Assembly: GCA_963978895.1 (NCBI GenBank)
Contig: OZ022238.1
Location: 41,236,134 to 41,300,133 of the forward strand
Reading direction: 5' to 3'
Origin: Erpobdella octoculata
Lineage: Eukaryota; Annelida; Clitellata; Hirudinida; Erpobdellidae
DNA length: 64,000 bases
Part shown: positions 1 to 11,319 of the stretch, one piece after another
Position numbering within the stretch: the first letter of the stretch is position 1
Layout of the letters: each line of letters starts with the position of its first letter
Notes under the pieces: generated by a model
Told to the model about the DNA's origin: nothing
The model's database searches: none
The model's input: the letters and a program-made list of their open reading frames with translations, nothing else
Position numbers and translations under genes: made by a program

Positions 1-336
1 AGTCCTTGCTACGATTGGTTGTTAAATTCTTTTATATAAACACTTTTATTTGTATGGTTGTTTAAATATATAATAACAATTTTTTATTTATTTATTATGT
101 TGTATATGAGTTAGTTGTTAACTTGCATTGTTCATCTATTATTTTCCTGCTTCTTCTCTCTTTTTCTCCCGCGCGCTCTTTCGCGCCCGGTTGTCTTCCG
201 TTCCCGCTTAGTTTTCATCACTTGTGTACGTTCGACTTTTTTATTTTCACTTTGAATTGACAATTGTCTAAGTTCAGAAATCGCAGGTGTTCACAAAAAA
301 AGTTCTAATAGCATTAGCTATTTCTATTTCTTATTT

Positions 337-1226
337 TTATACATTTAACGCTTTTAGAGAATTAAAAAACGTATTCGGTGTTTCAGAACAGACACCTTTC
401 ACCAATGCTTTTTGACGCATTTCTTCGTCACCTGTCAGCAGGACAAGATACATTGTATCGGTCTTATTGTTTTTGAGAAATTCGCAGCATTTCACGATCA
501 CGTCATCATTACAACTTGAACCCCGACCGGATTTGTCGTCATCATTAGTTTGTTCGGAAAACGATGAAAATATACCTTTAGCAGTACAAAATGAAATAAG
601 AGGATATTTCGATACCGGTTCATTTTCAAAAAAGCACAAGCACGAGCTGCTTTTAGTTTCAAGTTTTCAATTTTTTCAGACGTTTCTCCAAGTTTAAGTT
701 TTCGGCCATTGCCAGCTAAATTAGTTAGTTCATGAGTCACCATAGTTGGTACCACAAATTTGAATATTCCCTTTTTCATTATTTCGACAAACTCTGCCAA
801 ATAATCTAGCAGAGCATTTGTGTCGAGAACAACCGTTAAAGCGTATTTCTGTTGTGTATTTTGAATCAAGTTGTATGCGTAAACTGTTTTTAAGTTCACT
901 GGTATAGGCGAGTCTAATGTTTTTCTAACGTTTATTGGGTTTTGAGAAGTTCGGTTGCAAATCTGTACTGCCTCAACATTTTTGCTTTCATTTTCTGCGT
1001 TCATCTTAATGATGTGTTTTTTTCCATGTCTGTCATAGTAACATTTTACACCTGTCTGGTCAATAACATACTCTGACTTTTTGCAAGCAGATTTTAAATG
1101 ATTTTCTTCGAAACAATGAGTTTCAGCTAAATTGAGCTCTGTTTTACGTTGAAAAAAGCCAGTGTAAAAATATTCAGCACGTCTGTGGATAAGTACGGTT
1201 TGAACGTACACGATACAAGATGCCAT
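337..1226 (-). pseudogene. SMG6-like PIN-domain endoribonuclease, copy 1 (one frameshift)
   Basis: The start is the ATG at 1226 (MASCIVYVQ...), 130 nt downstream of a TATA box. The N-terminal ~115 residues are lysine- and histidine-rich and I do not recognise them. The C-terminal ~180 residues form a PIN domain closest to SMG6/EST1A: VVLDTNALLDYL, then FVVPTMVTHELTNL, CNDDVIVKCC and YLVLLTGDEEMRQKAL. These supply the acidic metal-binding residues expected of an active PIN ribonuclease. The domain in SMG6 cuts mRNA in nonsense-mediated decay; the role here is inferred only. One base is missing relative to copy 2 near 622-627 (TTCATTTTC for TTCACTTTTC), which splits the frame into 498-1226 and 337-639. 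All other parts are intact, so this could be a recent lesion or an assembly error. Confidence 0.8.
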
Positions 1227-1355
1227 GACAAGCTAAAAAGTGTTAACAGAAAACAGTGTATAGAAAGATACAGAGCACTTTCTTAGTCCAAATCGCTGAG
1301 GAGTGTATACGCCTCTGAGTCAAAATATCAAATGACAAAAACGAAAAAGTTACTC

Positions 1356-1364
1356 CTATTTATA
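1356..1364 (-). promoter_or_regulatory. TATA box of PIN gene copy 1 (conserved in every unit)
   Basis: On the - strand this reads TATAAATAG, 130 nt upstream of the copy 1 ATG. The same box occurs at 2796-2804, 4661-4669 and 6087-6095, at similar distance from the ATG of each other copy. Its conservation argues that each unit was duplicated together with its own promoter rather than as a promoterless retrocopy. Confidence 0.6.
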
Positions 1365-1776
1365 CCCATACGACAATGGCTTCGCGAAAAGATGATTGGC
1401 TATACGGCATTAGATTCTATTTGATTGAATCTAGCAACTCAGTCCCTGCTACGATTGGTTGTTAAATTCTTTTATATAAACACTTTTATTTGTATGGTTG
1501 TTTAAATATATAATTACAATTATTTATTTATTTATTGTGTTGTATATGAGTTTGTTGTTAACTTGCATTGTTCATCTATTATTTTCCTGCTTCTTCTCTC
1601 TTTTTCTCCCGCGCGCTCTTTCGGGCCCGGTTGTTTTCCGTTCCCGCTTAGTTTTCATCACTTGTGTACGTTCGACTTCTTTATTTTCACTTTGAATTGA
1701 CAATTGTCTAAGTTCAGAAATCGCAGGTGTTCACAAAAAAAGTTCTAATAGCATTAGCTATTTCTATTTCTTATTT

Positions 1777-2666
1777 TTATACATTTAACGCTTTAAGAGA
1801 ATTAAAAAACGTATTCGGTGTTTTAGAACAGACACATTTCACCAATGCTTTTTGGCGCATTTCTTTGTCACCTGTCAGCAGGACAAGATACATTGTATCG
1901 ATCTTATTGTTTTTAAAAACTTCGCAGCATTTCACGATCACGTCATCATTACAACTTGAACCCCGACCGGATTTGTCGTCATCATTAGTTTGTTCGGAAA
2001 ACGATGAAAATATACCTTTAGCAGTACAAAATGAAATAAGAGGATATTTCGATACAGGTTCACTTTTCAAAAAAGCACAAGCACGAGCTGCTTTTAGTTT
2101 CAAGTTTTCAATTTTTTCAGACGTTTCTCCAGGTTTAAGTTTTCGGCCATTGCAAGCTAAATTAGTCAGTTCATGAGTCACCATAGTTGGTACCACAAAT
2201 TTGAATAATCCCTTTTTCATTATTTCGACAAACTCTGCCAAATAATCTAGCAGAGCATTTGTGTCGAGAACAACCGTTAAAGCGTATTTCTGTTGTGTAT
2301 TTTGAATCAAGTTGTATGCGTAAACTGTTTTTAAGTTCACTGGTATAGGCGAGTCTAATGTTTTTCTGACGTTTATTGGGTTTTGAGAAGTTTGGTTGCA
2401 AATCTGTACTGCCTCAACATTTTTGCTTTTATATTCTGCGTTCTTTTTAATGATGTGTTTTTTCCATGTCTGTCATAGTAACATTTTACACCTGTCTGGT
2501 CAATAACATACTCTGACTTTTTGCAAGCAGATTTTAAATGATTTTCTTCGAAACAATGAGTTTCAGCTAAATTGAGCTCTGTTTTACGTAGAAAAAAGCC
2601 AGTGTAAAAATATTCAGCAGGTCTGTGGATAAGTACGGGTTGAACGTACACGATACAAGATGCCAT
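1777..2666 (-). pseudogene. SMG6-like PIN-domain endoribonuclease, copy 2 (one frameshift)
   Basis: Same gene as copy 1. The PIN part is uninterrupted (frame 1777-2340 and a little upstream) and keeps all four acidic positions: DTNALL, THEL, NDDV and TGDKEM. The N-terminal part (2373-2666, from the ATG at 2666) is thrown out of frame by loss of one T in a T7 run at about 2458-2463, just after a CYYDRHGK motif. The lesion site differs from copy 1, so the two copies together imply an intact ancestor of about 297 residues. If a start inside the domain were used, such as a non-ATG codon near 2340, this copy would still make a complete PIN domain. Confidence 0.78.
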
Positions 2667-3216
2667 GACAAGCTAAAAAGTGTTGACAGAAAACAGTGTA
2701 TAGAAAGATACAGAGCACATTCTTAGTCCAAATCGCTGAGGAGTGTATACGCCTCTGAGTCAAAATATCAAATGACAAAAACGAAAAAGTTACTCCTATT
2801 TATACCCATACGACAATGGCTGTGCGAGAAGATGATTGGCTATACGGCATTAGGTCCTATTTGATTAGATCTAGCAACTCAGTCCTTGCTACGATTGGTT
2901 GTTAAATTCTTTTATATAAACACTTTTATTTGTATGGTTGTTTAAATATATAATTACAATTATTTATTTATTTAGTGTGTTGTATATGAGTTTGTTGTTA
3001 ACTTGCATTGTTCATCTATTATTTTCCTGCTTCTTCTCTCTTTTTCTCCCGCGCGCTCTTTCGCGCCCGGTTGTCTTCCGTTCCCGATTAGTTTTCATCA
3101 CTTGTGTACGTTCGACTTTTTTATTTTCACTTTGAATTGACAATTGTCTGAGTTCAGAAATCGCAGGTGTTCACAAAAAAAGTTCTAATAGCATTAGCTA
3201 TTTCTATTTCTTATTT

Positions 3217-4531
3217 TTATACATTTAACGCTTTTAGAGAATTGAAAACCGTATTCGGTGTTTCAGAACAGACACCTTTTACCAATGCTTTTTGACGCAT
3301 TTCTTTGTCACCTGTCAGCAGGACAAGATACATTGTATCGGTCTTATTGTTTTTGAGAACTTCGCAGCATTTCACGATCACGTCATCATTACAACTTGAA
3401 CCCCGTCCGGATTCGTCGTCATCATTAGTTTGTTCGGAAAACGTTGAAAATATACCTTTAGCAGTACAAAATGAAATAAGAGGATATTTCGATACAGGTT
3501 CACTTTTCAAAAAAGCACAAGCACGAGCTGCTTTTAGTTTCAAGTTTCAATTTTTTTCAGACGTTTCTCCAGGTTTAAGTTTTCGGCCATTGCAAGCTAA
3601 ATTAGTTAGTTCATGAGTCACCATAGTTGGTACCACAAATTTGAATATTCCCTTTTTCATTATTTCGACACACTCTGCCAAATACTCTAGCAGAGCATTT
3701 GTGTCGAGAACAACCGTTAAAGCGTATTTCTGTTTTGTATTTTGAATCAAGTTGTATGCGTAAACTGTTTTTAAGTTCACTGGTATAGGCGAGTCTAATG
3801 TTTTTCTGACGTTTATTGGGTTTTGAGAAGTTCGGTTGCAAATCTGTACTGCCTCAAAATTTTTGCTTTCATTTTCTTCGTTCTTTTTAATGATGTGTTT
3901 TTTTCCATGTCTGTCATAGTAACATTTTACACCTGTCTGCACAAGCACGAGCTGCTTTTAGTTTCAAGTTTTCAATTTTTTCAGACGTTTCTCCAGGTTT
4001 AAGTTTTCGGCCATTGCAAGCTGAATTAGTTAGTTCATGAGTCACCATAGTTGGTACCACAAATTTGAATATTCCCTTTTTCATTATTTCGACAAACTCT
4101 GCCAAATAATCTAGCAGAGCATTTGTGTCGAGAACAACCGTTAAAGCGTATTTCTGTTGTGTATTTTGAATCAAGTTGTATGCGCAAACTGTTTTTAAGT
4201 TCACTGGTATAGGCGAGTCTAATGTTTTTCTGACGTTTATTGGGTTTTGAGAAGTTCGGTTGCAAATCTGTACTGCCTCAACATTTTTGCTTTCATTTTC
4301 TGCGTTCTTTTTAATGATGTGTTTTTTTCCATGTCTGTCATAGTAACATTTTACACCTGTCTGGTCAATAACATACTCTGACTTTTTGGAAGCAGATTTT
4401 AAATGATTTTCTTCGAAACAATGAGTTTCAGCTAAATTGAGCTCTGTTTTACGTTGAAAAAAGCCAGTGTAAAAATATTCAGCAGGTCTGTGGATAAGTA
4501 CGGGTTGAACGTACACGATACAAGATGCCAT
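3217..4531 (-). pseudogene. SMG6-like PIN gene copy 3: fused, overlapping partial copies
   Basis: An extra ~425 bp makes this unit 1865 bp long. From the ATG at 4531 the reading runs N-terminus through DTNALL and THEL to about RACA. At about 3939-3940 it jumps back to the middle of the N-terminal region (CYYDRHGKK) and repeats through the first half of the PIN domain. A local change turns the codons after GETSEK into Asn-stop near 3549, after which the remaining C-terminal PIN half continues (3217-3543). The junction joins CACCTGTCTG to CACAAGCACGAG, as expected from unequal exchange inside the array. It cannot encode a normal protein. Confidence 0.8.
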
Positions 4532-5084
4532 GACAAGCTAAAAAGTGTTAACAGAAAACAGTGTATAGAAAGATACAGAGCACTTTCTCAGTCCAAATCG
4601 CTGAGGAGTGTATACGCCTCTGAGTCAAAATATCAAATGACAAAAACCAAAAAGTTACTCCTATTTATACCCATACGACAATGGCTTCGCGAGAAGATGA
4701 TTGGCTATACGGCATTAGGTCCTATTTGATTGGATCTAGCAACTCAGTCCTTGCTACGATTGGTTGTTAAATTCTTTAATATAAACACTTTTATTTGTAT
4801 GGTTGTTTAAATATATAATTACAATTATTTATTTGTTTATTGTGTTGTATATAAGTTTGTTGTTAACTTGCATTGTTTATCTATTATTTTCCTGCTTCTT
4901 CTCTCTTTTTCTCCCGCGCGCTCTTTCGCGCCCGGTTGTTTTCCGTTCCCGCTTAGTTTTCATCACTTGTGTACGTTCGACTTCTTTATTTTCACTTTGA
5001 ATTGACAATTGTTCAGAAATCGCAGGTGTTCACAAAAAAAAATCTAATTGCATTAGCTATTTTTTATTTTTATACATTTAACGC

Positions 5085-5957
5085 TTTTATAGAATTGAAA
5101 AACGTATTCGGTGTTTCAAAACAGACACCTTTCATTAATGCTTTTTGACGCATTTCTTTGTCACATGTCAGCAGGACAAGATACATTGTATCGTTCTTAT
5201 TGTTTTTGAGAACTTCGCAGCATTTCACGATCACGTCATCATTACAACTTAAACCCGACCGGATTTGTCGTCATCATTAGTTTGTTCGGAAATCGATGAA
5301 AATATACCTTCAGCAGTACAAAATGAAATAAGAGGATATTTCGATACAGGTTCACTTTTCAAAAAAGCACAAGCACGAGATGCTTTTAGTTTCAAGTTTT
5401 CAATTTTTTCAGACGTTTCTCCAGGTTTGAGTTTTCGGCTATTGCAGGCCAAACTAGTTAGTTCGTGAGTCACCATAGTTGGTACCACAAATTTAAATAT
5501 TCCCTTTTTCATTATTTCGACAAACTGCCAAATAATCTAGCAGAGGACTTGTGTCGAGAACAACCGTTAAAGCGTATTTCTGTTGTGTATTTTGAATCAA
5601 GTTGTGTGCGTAAACTGTTTTTAAGTTCACTGGTATAGACGAGTCTAATGTTTTTTTGACGTTTATTGGGTTTTGAGAAGTTCGATTGCAAATCTGTACT
5701 GCCTCAACATTTTTGCTTTCATTTTCTGCGTTCTTTTTAATGATGTGTTTTTTTCCATGTCTGTCATAGTAACATTTTACACCTGTCTGGTCAATAACAT
5801 ACTCTGACTTTTTGCAAGAAGATTTTAAATGATTTTCTTCGAAACAACGAGTTTCAGCTGAATTGAGCTCTGTTTTACATTGAAAAAAGCCAGTGTAAAA
5901 ATAATCAGCAGGTCTGTGGATAAATACGGGTTGAACGTACACGATACAAGATGCCAT
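5085..5957 (-). pseudogene. SMG6-like PIN gene copy 4 (two or more frameshifts)
   Basis: The N-terminus from the ATG at 5957 is readable for ~150 codons. A 2-bp deletion at about 5525 (CAAACTGCC for CAAACTCTGCC) then breaks the PIN domain just after a changed catalytic motif, DTSPLL instead of DTNALL. The middle of the domain is readable as 5249-5512, and a lost C near 5249 shifts the frame again before the NDDV motif. This is the most decayed copy and the one nearest the Helitron that ends the array. Confidence 0.78.
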
Positions 5958-6270
5958 GACAAGCTAAAAAGTGTTAACAGAAAAAAGTGTATAGAAAGAT
6001 ACAGAGCACTTTCTTAGTCCAAATCGCTCAGGAGAGTATACGCCTCTGAGTCAAAATATCAAATGACAAAAACGAAAAAGTTACTCCTATTTATACCCAT
6101 ACGACAATGGCTTCGCTAGAAGATGATTGGCTATGCAGCATTAGGTCCTATTTGATTGGATCTAGCAGCTCAGTCCTTGCTACGATTGGTTGGTAAATTC
6201 TTTTAGTTCTTTTATATAAACACTTTTATTTGTATGGTTGTTTAAATATATAATTACAATTATTTATTTA

Positions 6271-6900
6271 CTAGAGATAGCCCGTCAAAAATAACGGAAG
6301 TTTTAAAATATGGCGCCCGTTATTATAAAAATAGTCAACAAAAACAAAATGACATTTGATAACCATAAAAAAACTTCTATATATAAGCAAATCAAAAATT
6401 TTTGCGGCCATGGAAGCGAAACAAACTGCGCTGTTGTATGATCGAATATGTTGTCGAAAATTTTGTCTATCTGGATTGGCCGTGTCTGACATGGGGCTTT
6501 TAAGAAAATCGGGATATTCAAGTGTATTACCGTGAATGTCAATTGGTTTTGGCAACATTACTTTGCCTTTTCGACAACATAAAGTGAATAGTCCATCTCA
6601 TGGTTGCTCTGCAGCAAAATTTCTTGATCGACATGAAATACATAAAACATCAAATTCACCACAATCATGTTCATCGAATTGAGTTTCGTTGAAGTTAATT
6701 GCTTCGTTACGAACTGCCTCACCCGCACGATCTCGTGCTAAACGTTGGGAGATCGCATTAGCAACTCGATGTAGCTGCAATTCATTGGGAGACATTTGCA
6801 AAATTCGATGGCGTTCCTTGGCAGCATTGGTTTCTCGATGTAACTGCAATTCATGGGGAGACATTTGCTCAATTCGATGACGTTGTATAGCTATAGAAAA
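6271..6900 (-). mobile_element. Internally deleted Helitron with N-terminal replicase remnant
   Basis: Reading on the - strand, two copies of a short arginine-rich repeat containing MSP(H/N)ELQLHR are followed by a cysteine motif (HDCGEFDVLCISC, then LCCRKGK) and by NFRQHIRSYNSAVCFASM. This order and these motifs are typical of the N-terminus of Helitron Rep/helicase proteins. One in-frame TGA at 6598-6600 interrupts it. After about 6400 the protein likeness stops and the sequence runs to TTTTTGACGGGCTATCTCTAG followed by T, a Helitron-like 3' end (CTRR|T). The Rep HUH domain and helicase are absent, so the element is non-autonomous. It interrupts the fifth PIN unit. Confidence 0.75.
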
Positions 6901-7113
6901 GATGCATAGAACTATATCAAGATTGCTACGTATTTTATATATAAATATAAAAGTTTTTATTGGAGGATGGATAGATAGTCAAACGTAGTAGCAGGTTATT
7001 AAGATAATAAAATATGGCTTGGCGATGATAATTTTGTCTTTACTCTCAAAACATTACATAAAATGAAATGGTTCAGGAATGCCTTCACTACAAATAGAAA
7101 TTACAAAAACAAA
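6901..7113. other. Short intergenic stretch, nothing recognised
   Basis: AT-rich sequence between the Helitron remnant and tRNA-Trp. No open frame, repeat or RNA signal could be supported. Confidence 0.4.
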
Positions 7114-7185
7114 TGACCCCGACGTGATTTGAACACGCAACCTTCTGATCTGGAGTCAGACGCGCTACCGATGCGCCACGGAGTC
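7114..7185 (-). tRNA. tRNA-Trp (anticodon CCA)
   Basis: The - strand folds as a standard tRNA. The acceptor arm is GACTCCG with CGGGGTC plus discriminator A. An A-box-like TGGCGCATCGGTAGCG precedes the anticodon arm TCTGACTCCAGATCAGA, with CCA at the anticodon position. The T arm holds GTTCAAATC. The length is 72 nt with no intron. It looks functional, apart from one T-G pair in the acceptor stem. No terminator was confirmed. Confidence 0.93.
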
Positions 7186-7462
7186 AATCAGCCAATTAAA
7201 ATCCAAACTGGTATACCACAGCCCGGCCCATTTAGTACTCTAATAGACAAGCTATCCTGCGGCGAACCACTATTGTTTTCGTCTAAAGCAATATTGCCGA
7301 AGAGCCTACGTCTCCCTGTAGCCCCTACAAGCAATCAACTTTAGACAATTGTTGAGAAGACCTTGCACGCACGAGATCGAACGGTTCTATGGTTATCTCA
7401 AAAAGATTTGCAAGGGCTCGTACGGAATGTAAACCCGGGATTTCTCTCAGCCGTAGGGTATC
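7186..7462. other. Non-coding stretch between tRNA and foldback element
   Basis: No gene supported. A 70-codon + strand frame begins upstream over the tRNA (7129-7344) and is chance. Confidence 0.4.
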
Positions 7463-8403
7463 CTATCAAAAGAGCGAAAACTTAAGGGCGAAAACTTAAG
7501 GGCGAAAACACAAGGGCGAACACAAAAGGGCGAAACTAAAAAGGGCGAATGCTAAAAAAAGCGCACAATAATAAGAGCGGAAATGAAAAGAGCGAAACTA
7601 AAAAAAGCGCATAATAAAAAGGCGTCCATCAAGAAGGCGAAAACATCAAATGTTAAGATTTAAAATTTAACGCACACTAGGACACAAACAACCTTTCTTT
7701 CTTCTGCTATTTCTTTTTCTTTCTTTTTTTCTCTCTCTCTTTCTTTTTTTTCTTTTCTTCCATTTGTGATTTTTTTCTCTTCTTTTCCCTAGATGATGAT
7801 GATGATGATATTGTGGCGAGAATGTTCTAAATGTTCAGTAGATATTAGTACAGTTAATCGTCTTCTTACGACTTCTCTCTTTTTCTATTTCTTTCTCTTT
7901 TCTCTCTTTTTTATCCCCTCTCTCTTTCTCTTTCATAGCTTCTCATGAAGATTCGCTCATGCGAATGTTGCAAACACATTAATAAAACATTAATGCCAGA
8001 TGCCATTGTCCCGGTCGGGAAACTTACTTAGTTACTAATTACAGTTCAAATTTGAATTTCTAGATATTATTTTTTGGTACCAAGTTTGTTAGAAAAAAAA
8101 TTTGCTCACGTAAAAAAGTATCTAATTTTACAGCTTCTGTGCAAAAAATGATGAGCAAATTATACCCAGCAGTGTATAGCTATAAACAAAGAAATATAAT
8201 ATAATAAATTAAATTCTCAAATTAAACTTTAGTTAAAATATTTCTGGTCATTCAACTGGGAACAATTTGATTGCGGACATTTTATATAGCGCTAAAAAGT
8301 TGAAAAAATATACGCTATTAAAACATACGTTTGATCATGGAACCAAGAAAGATGAAGAAAACTTTGTTTGTGTGCGTGCGTGAATGAGAGAGAGAGAGAG
8401 AAT

Positions 8404-8456
<53 letters not shown>

Positions 8457-9354
8457 TGTGTGTGTGTGTGTGTGTGTGTAATAGAGAAAGTGAACCCGGC
8501 AATGACGAGTATCTCAAATGGTTAATATTTAAATTACTAGCAAAGTTGACTCGGAGTTTTAAGAGGTTTTTTTTATAATTTTCTTCTCTCGCCTTTTCTC
8601 TTCCTCTGTTTCTTTTTCCCCGCTTGCTCTCCTGTTCTTGCTCACACGCCCATCTCCACTCGTTCTCCCGTTCCCACTCATTCTCTCGCTTGCCCCATTT
8701 CGCTCGTTCTTCCGCTTCCGCTTGTTTTCCTCTCCCGCTTCTTTTTTTCTTCCTTTGTCCCCTGATTTCTCTTTGCCCATAAAACGTAAACTATATTTGT
8801 TAAAAGCTGCTTGAAACATACTTCAAACTTTGTTACGTAAACTAAATTTAAATTTTGTTACGCAATAACCTTTGATGTTTGTACATAGGAACTTTTGGCC
8901 TGGGAAATTTTTTGGGCATAAAAAATAAAGATAAAAAATCAAATTAAAAATCACCATATTTTTTCTTTTTAAAATCCGAGAAGGATTTTATTAGATATTA
9001 GTACAGTTAATCGTCTTCTTACGACTTATCTTTTTTTTCTATTTCTTTCTCTTTTCTCTCTTTTCTCTCTTTCTCTACGCTAATTTTTGTTAAAATTGGT
9101 CAAACGGTTTGAATTTGTATAGAGAACAAAAAAACATGCAGGCAGACAGAATGTAATTTTTAATTATAGATAACATTTCATATAGTTAATAAAAATTTAT
9201 TTTCGCCTTTTTGACGTTCGTCTTTTTTTTTAGTTTCGTTTTTTTTATTTTCGCTCTTATTATCGTGCGCTCTTTTTAGCATTTGCCCTTTTTAGTTTCG
9301 CTCTTTTGTTTTCGCCCTTTTGTTTTCGCCCTTATGTTTTTGCCCTTTTGATAG
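7463..9354. mobile_element. Foldback-type element A (inverted arrays of a GGGCGAAAAC repeat)
   Basis: The left end CTATCAAAAGAGCGAAAACT and the right end, read inverted, CTATCAAAAGGGCAAAAACA are near-identical. Each opens an array of 12-20 bp tandem repeats built on AAGGGCGAAAAC(T/A)T, at 7469-7645 and inverted at 9205-9350. TA flanks both inner ends (CCTA|TCAAAAG and CTTTTGA|TAGT), compatible with a TA target duplication. The interior has no open frame. It holds pyrimidine-rich sequence, an (AG)n(TG)n tract at 8390-8480, a remnant of foldback family D (about 8505-8800) and a ~75-bp direct repeat (about 7848 and 8996). This matches the architecture of foldback elements, non-autonomous with long inverted ends made of short repeats. 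Confidence 0.75.
8390..8480. repeat. (AG)n / (TG)n microsatellite
   Basis: Uninterrupted GAGA then TGTG dinucleotide tract in the interior of foldback element A. Confidence 0.95.
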
Positions 9355-9389
9355 TAAACCCAGCCTTAGCGAGAATCATACCCCTAGAC

Positions 9390-9470
9390 CAGGTGTTCTA
9401 AACCGGTGGGTTGTACCAGTTGCACACCCCAAAGTGGGGCGGCGTTCCAGTTCAGGGGGTGCACAAAATA
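9390..9470. mobile_element. hAT-like terminus (possible)
   Basis: CAGGTGTTCTAAACCGGTGG followed by GTTGTACC resembles the ends of hAT elements, which often begin CAGxGGTTCTCAACCGGTGG. I could not find the partner end or a target duplication, so only a fragment is claimed. Confidence 0.3.
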
Positions 9471-9544
9471 AGTTTGGAAAAATTAAAATTTTTAATTTGA
9501 AACAAAAATTCTTTACAATTTTAGTTTTTGCGAATAATAATTAC

Positions 9545-9875
9545 TAAGTTTTTTAAATTTTCAATTTTGGCAATGCTTTATTTTTAAATCTTTAATTTTG
9601 GCAATGCTTTATTTTTAAATCTTTAATTTTGGCAATGCTTTATTCTTAAATCTTTAATTTTGGCAATGCTTTATTTTTAAATCATTAATTTTGGCAAGGC
9701 TTTGTTTTTAAATTTTTAATTTTGGCAATGCTTTATTTTTAAATCTTTAATTTTGGCAATGCTTTAGTTTTAAATCTTTAATTTTGGCAATGCTTTATTT
9801 TTACATCTTTAATTTTGGCAATGCTTTATTTTTAAATCTTTAACTTTGGCATTGCTTTATTTTTAAATCCTTCAT
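9545..9875. repeat. ~33-bp minisatellite
   Basis: About ten tandem copies of a 33-bp unit reading roughly TTAATTTTGGCAATGCTTTA TTTTTAAATCT, with single-base differences between copies. Confidence 0.93.
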
Positions 9876-10269
9876 TTTAACTTCGCCGTGATTGCTTGCT
9901 TGCTTGCTTGAGCCATACGTTGAGAAGTGGCGTAGTTGGTAAAAAAACTTCGCCTTATCCTCCACTGTCATCCCAATTGGACGACCAAAACCGAAGAAAC
10001 CGAAGACGCCCGAGTCATATTCGGGGCTCGGTGAGCCCCCTTCCCAAGAAAATTTTAGAATTCTCTTGTGTGAAATAGTGCAAAATACAATTTTTTAATT
10101 TGACATGTTTTACATGTTCAAAAATAATTAAACTTTGGTGAAATTGTTGTCTTTCCTTTTGCTTTTGGCGCACACAAATCCTGGCGCCCGGGGGCAGATG
10201 CCCCTCCCTGCCCCCTTCATTACGCCACTGACGTTAAGACACTTTACCACTTAATAAAATCAGCTTCCC

Positions 10270-10407
10270 ATACATACATACATACATACATACATACATA
10301 CATACATACATACATACATACATACATACATACATACATACATACATACATACATACATACATACATACATACATACATACATACATACATACATACATA
10401 CATACAT
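10270..10407. repeat. (TACA)n microsatellite
   Basis: About 34 uninterrupted copies of the tetranucleotide, followed by a short TA tract. Confidence 0.97.
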
Positions 10408-10420
10408 CTATATATATATA

Positions 10421-10548
10421 CAAGTAAATTAAAAACGAATTTTTAAAACCAATGCTCTTATATGTAATTAAGACACAAATTTTGCAATCAATTTTTTCTT
10501 ATATTACTCTTTTATTTTATATTAAATTCCTAAATAAAAAATATAATA

Positions 10549-10588
<40 letters not shown>

Positions 10589-10913
10589 CCTCAAGAAAAT
10601 TAACTAAATTAATTGACTTATTGTAAAACTAATAATTGAATATTGCATTGTCTTCTATCTTGAGCATGTATGCAAAATTTGAAAAAAATCTATCATCAGG
10701 AAGTGACTCAAAAATTGATTGCAAGATTTGAAACAGAGAAACAGACAGAGAAACAGAGCCGACGAGTTAATAAAAGCATTGGTAACAAGTAAATTAAAAA
10801 CGAATTTTTAAAACCAATGCTCTTATATGTAATTAAGACACAAATTTTGCAATCAATTTTTTCTTATATTACTCTTTTATTTTATATTAAATTCCTAAAT
10901 AAAAAATATAATA

Positions 10914-10955
<42 letters not shown>

Positions 10956-11150
10956 CCTCAAGAAAATTAACTAAATTAATTGACTTATTGTAAAACTAAT
11001 AATTGAATATTGCATTGTCTTCTATCTTGAGCATGTATGCAAAATTTGAAAAAAATCTATCATCAGGAAGTGACTCAAAAATTGATTGCAAGATTTGAAA
11101 CAGAGAAACAGACAGAGAAACAGAGCCGACGAGTTAATAAAAGCATTGGT
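10421..11150. repeat. 365-bp tandem duplication
   Basis: Two near-identical direct copies start at 10421 and 10786 with CAAGTAAATTAAAAACGAAT. Each contains an internal (AT)n tract and ends in GCATTGGTAA. The second copy has a slightly longer AT tract. The near identity indicates a recent duplication. The unit looks like the 3' portion of a transposable element but has no coding remnant. Confidence 0.9.
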
Positions 11151-11164
11151 AAAAAGAACATGTC

Positions 11165-11230
11165 CTGACTGGCTGACTGACTGACTAACTGACTGACTGA
11201 CTGACTGACTGACTGACTGACTGACTGATA
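11165..11230. repeat. (CTGA)n microsatellite
   Basis: About 16 copies of CTGA with one CTAA variant. It directly follows the second 365-bp repeat. Confidence 0.95.
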
Positions 11231-11319
11231 ATCAACGCCGAGCTCAAACGCCTTATCCTAGGAACGTGAAATTTGGAACCTATATTACTATTATAGCGTA
11301 AACATCCGCTAAAAAAGGA

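Larger units (their letters stand above)
1..6270 (-). repeat. Tandem array of ~1.44 kb units carrying PIN-nuclease genes
   Basis: Four full-length-class units and the first ~100 bp of a fifth lie head to tail, with starts at 1, 1441, 2881, 4746 and 6172, each opening with nearly the same AGTCC(T)TGCTACGATT. Units 1 and 2 are exactly 1440 bp, unit 3 is ~1865 bp because of an internal duplication, and unit 4 is ~1426 bp. They differ by scattered substitutions and short indels, so the duplication is recent or homogenised. Each unit holds one - strand reading frame of about 300 codons for a PIN-domain protein, with a TATAAATAG box upstream. The array touches the left window edge, so its true extent is unknown. 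On the right, unit 5 is cut by a Helitron end at 6271. Confidence 0.93.

Noticed and set aside
1498..1695. Hydrophobic + strand frame repeated in each array unit (also at 2938 and 4803)
   Set aside because: It lies in the spacer of the PIN units, has no start context and no family likeness, and its conservation follows from duplication of the unit.
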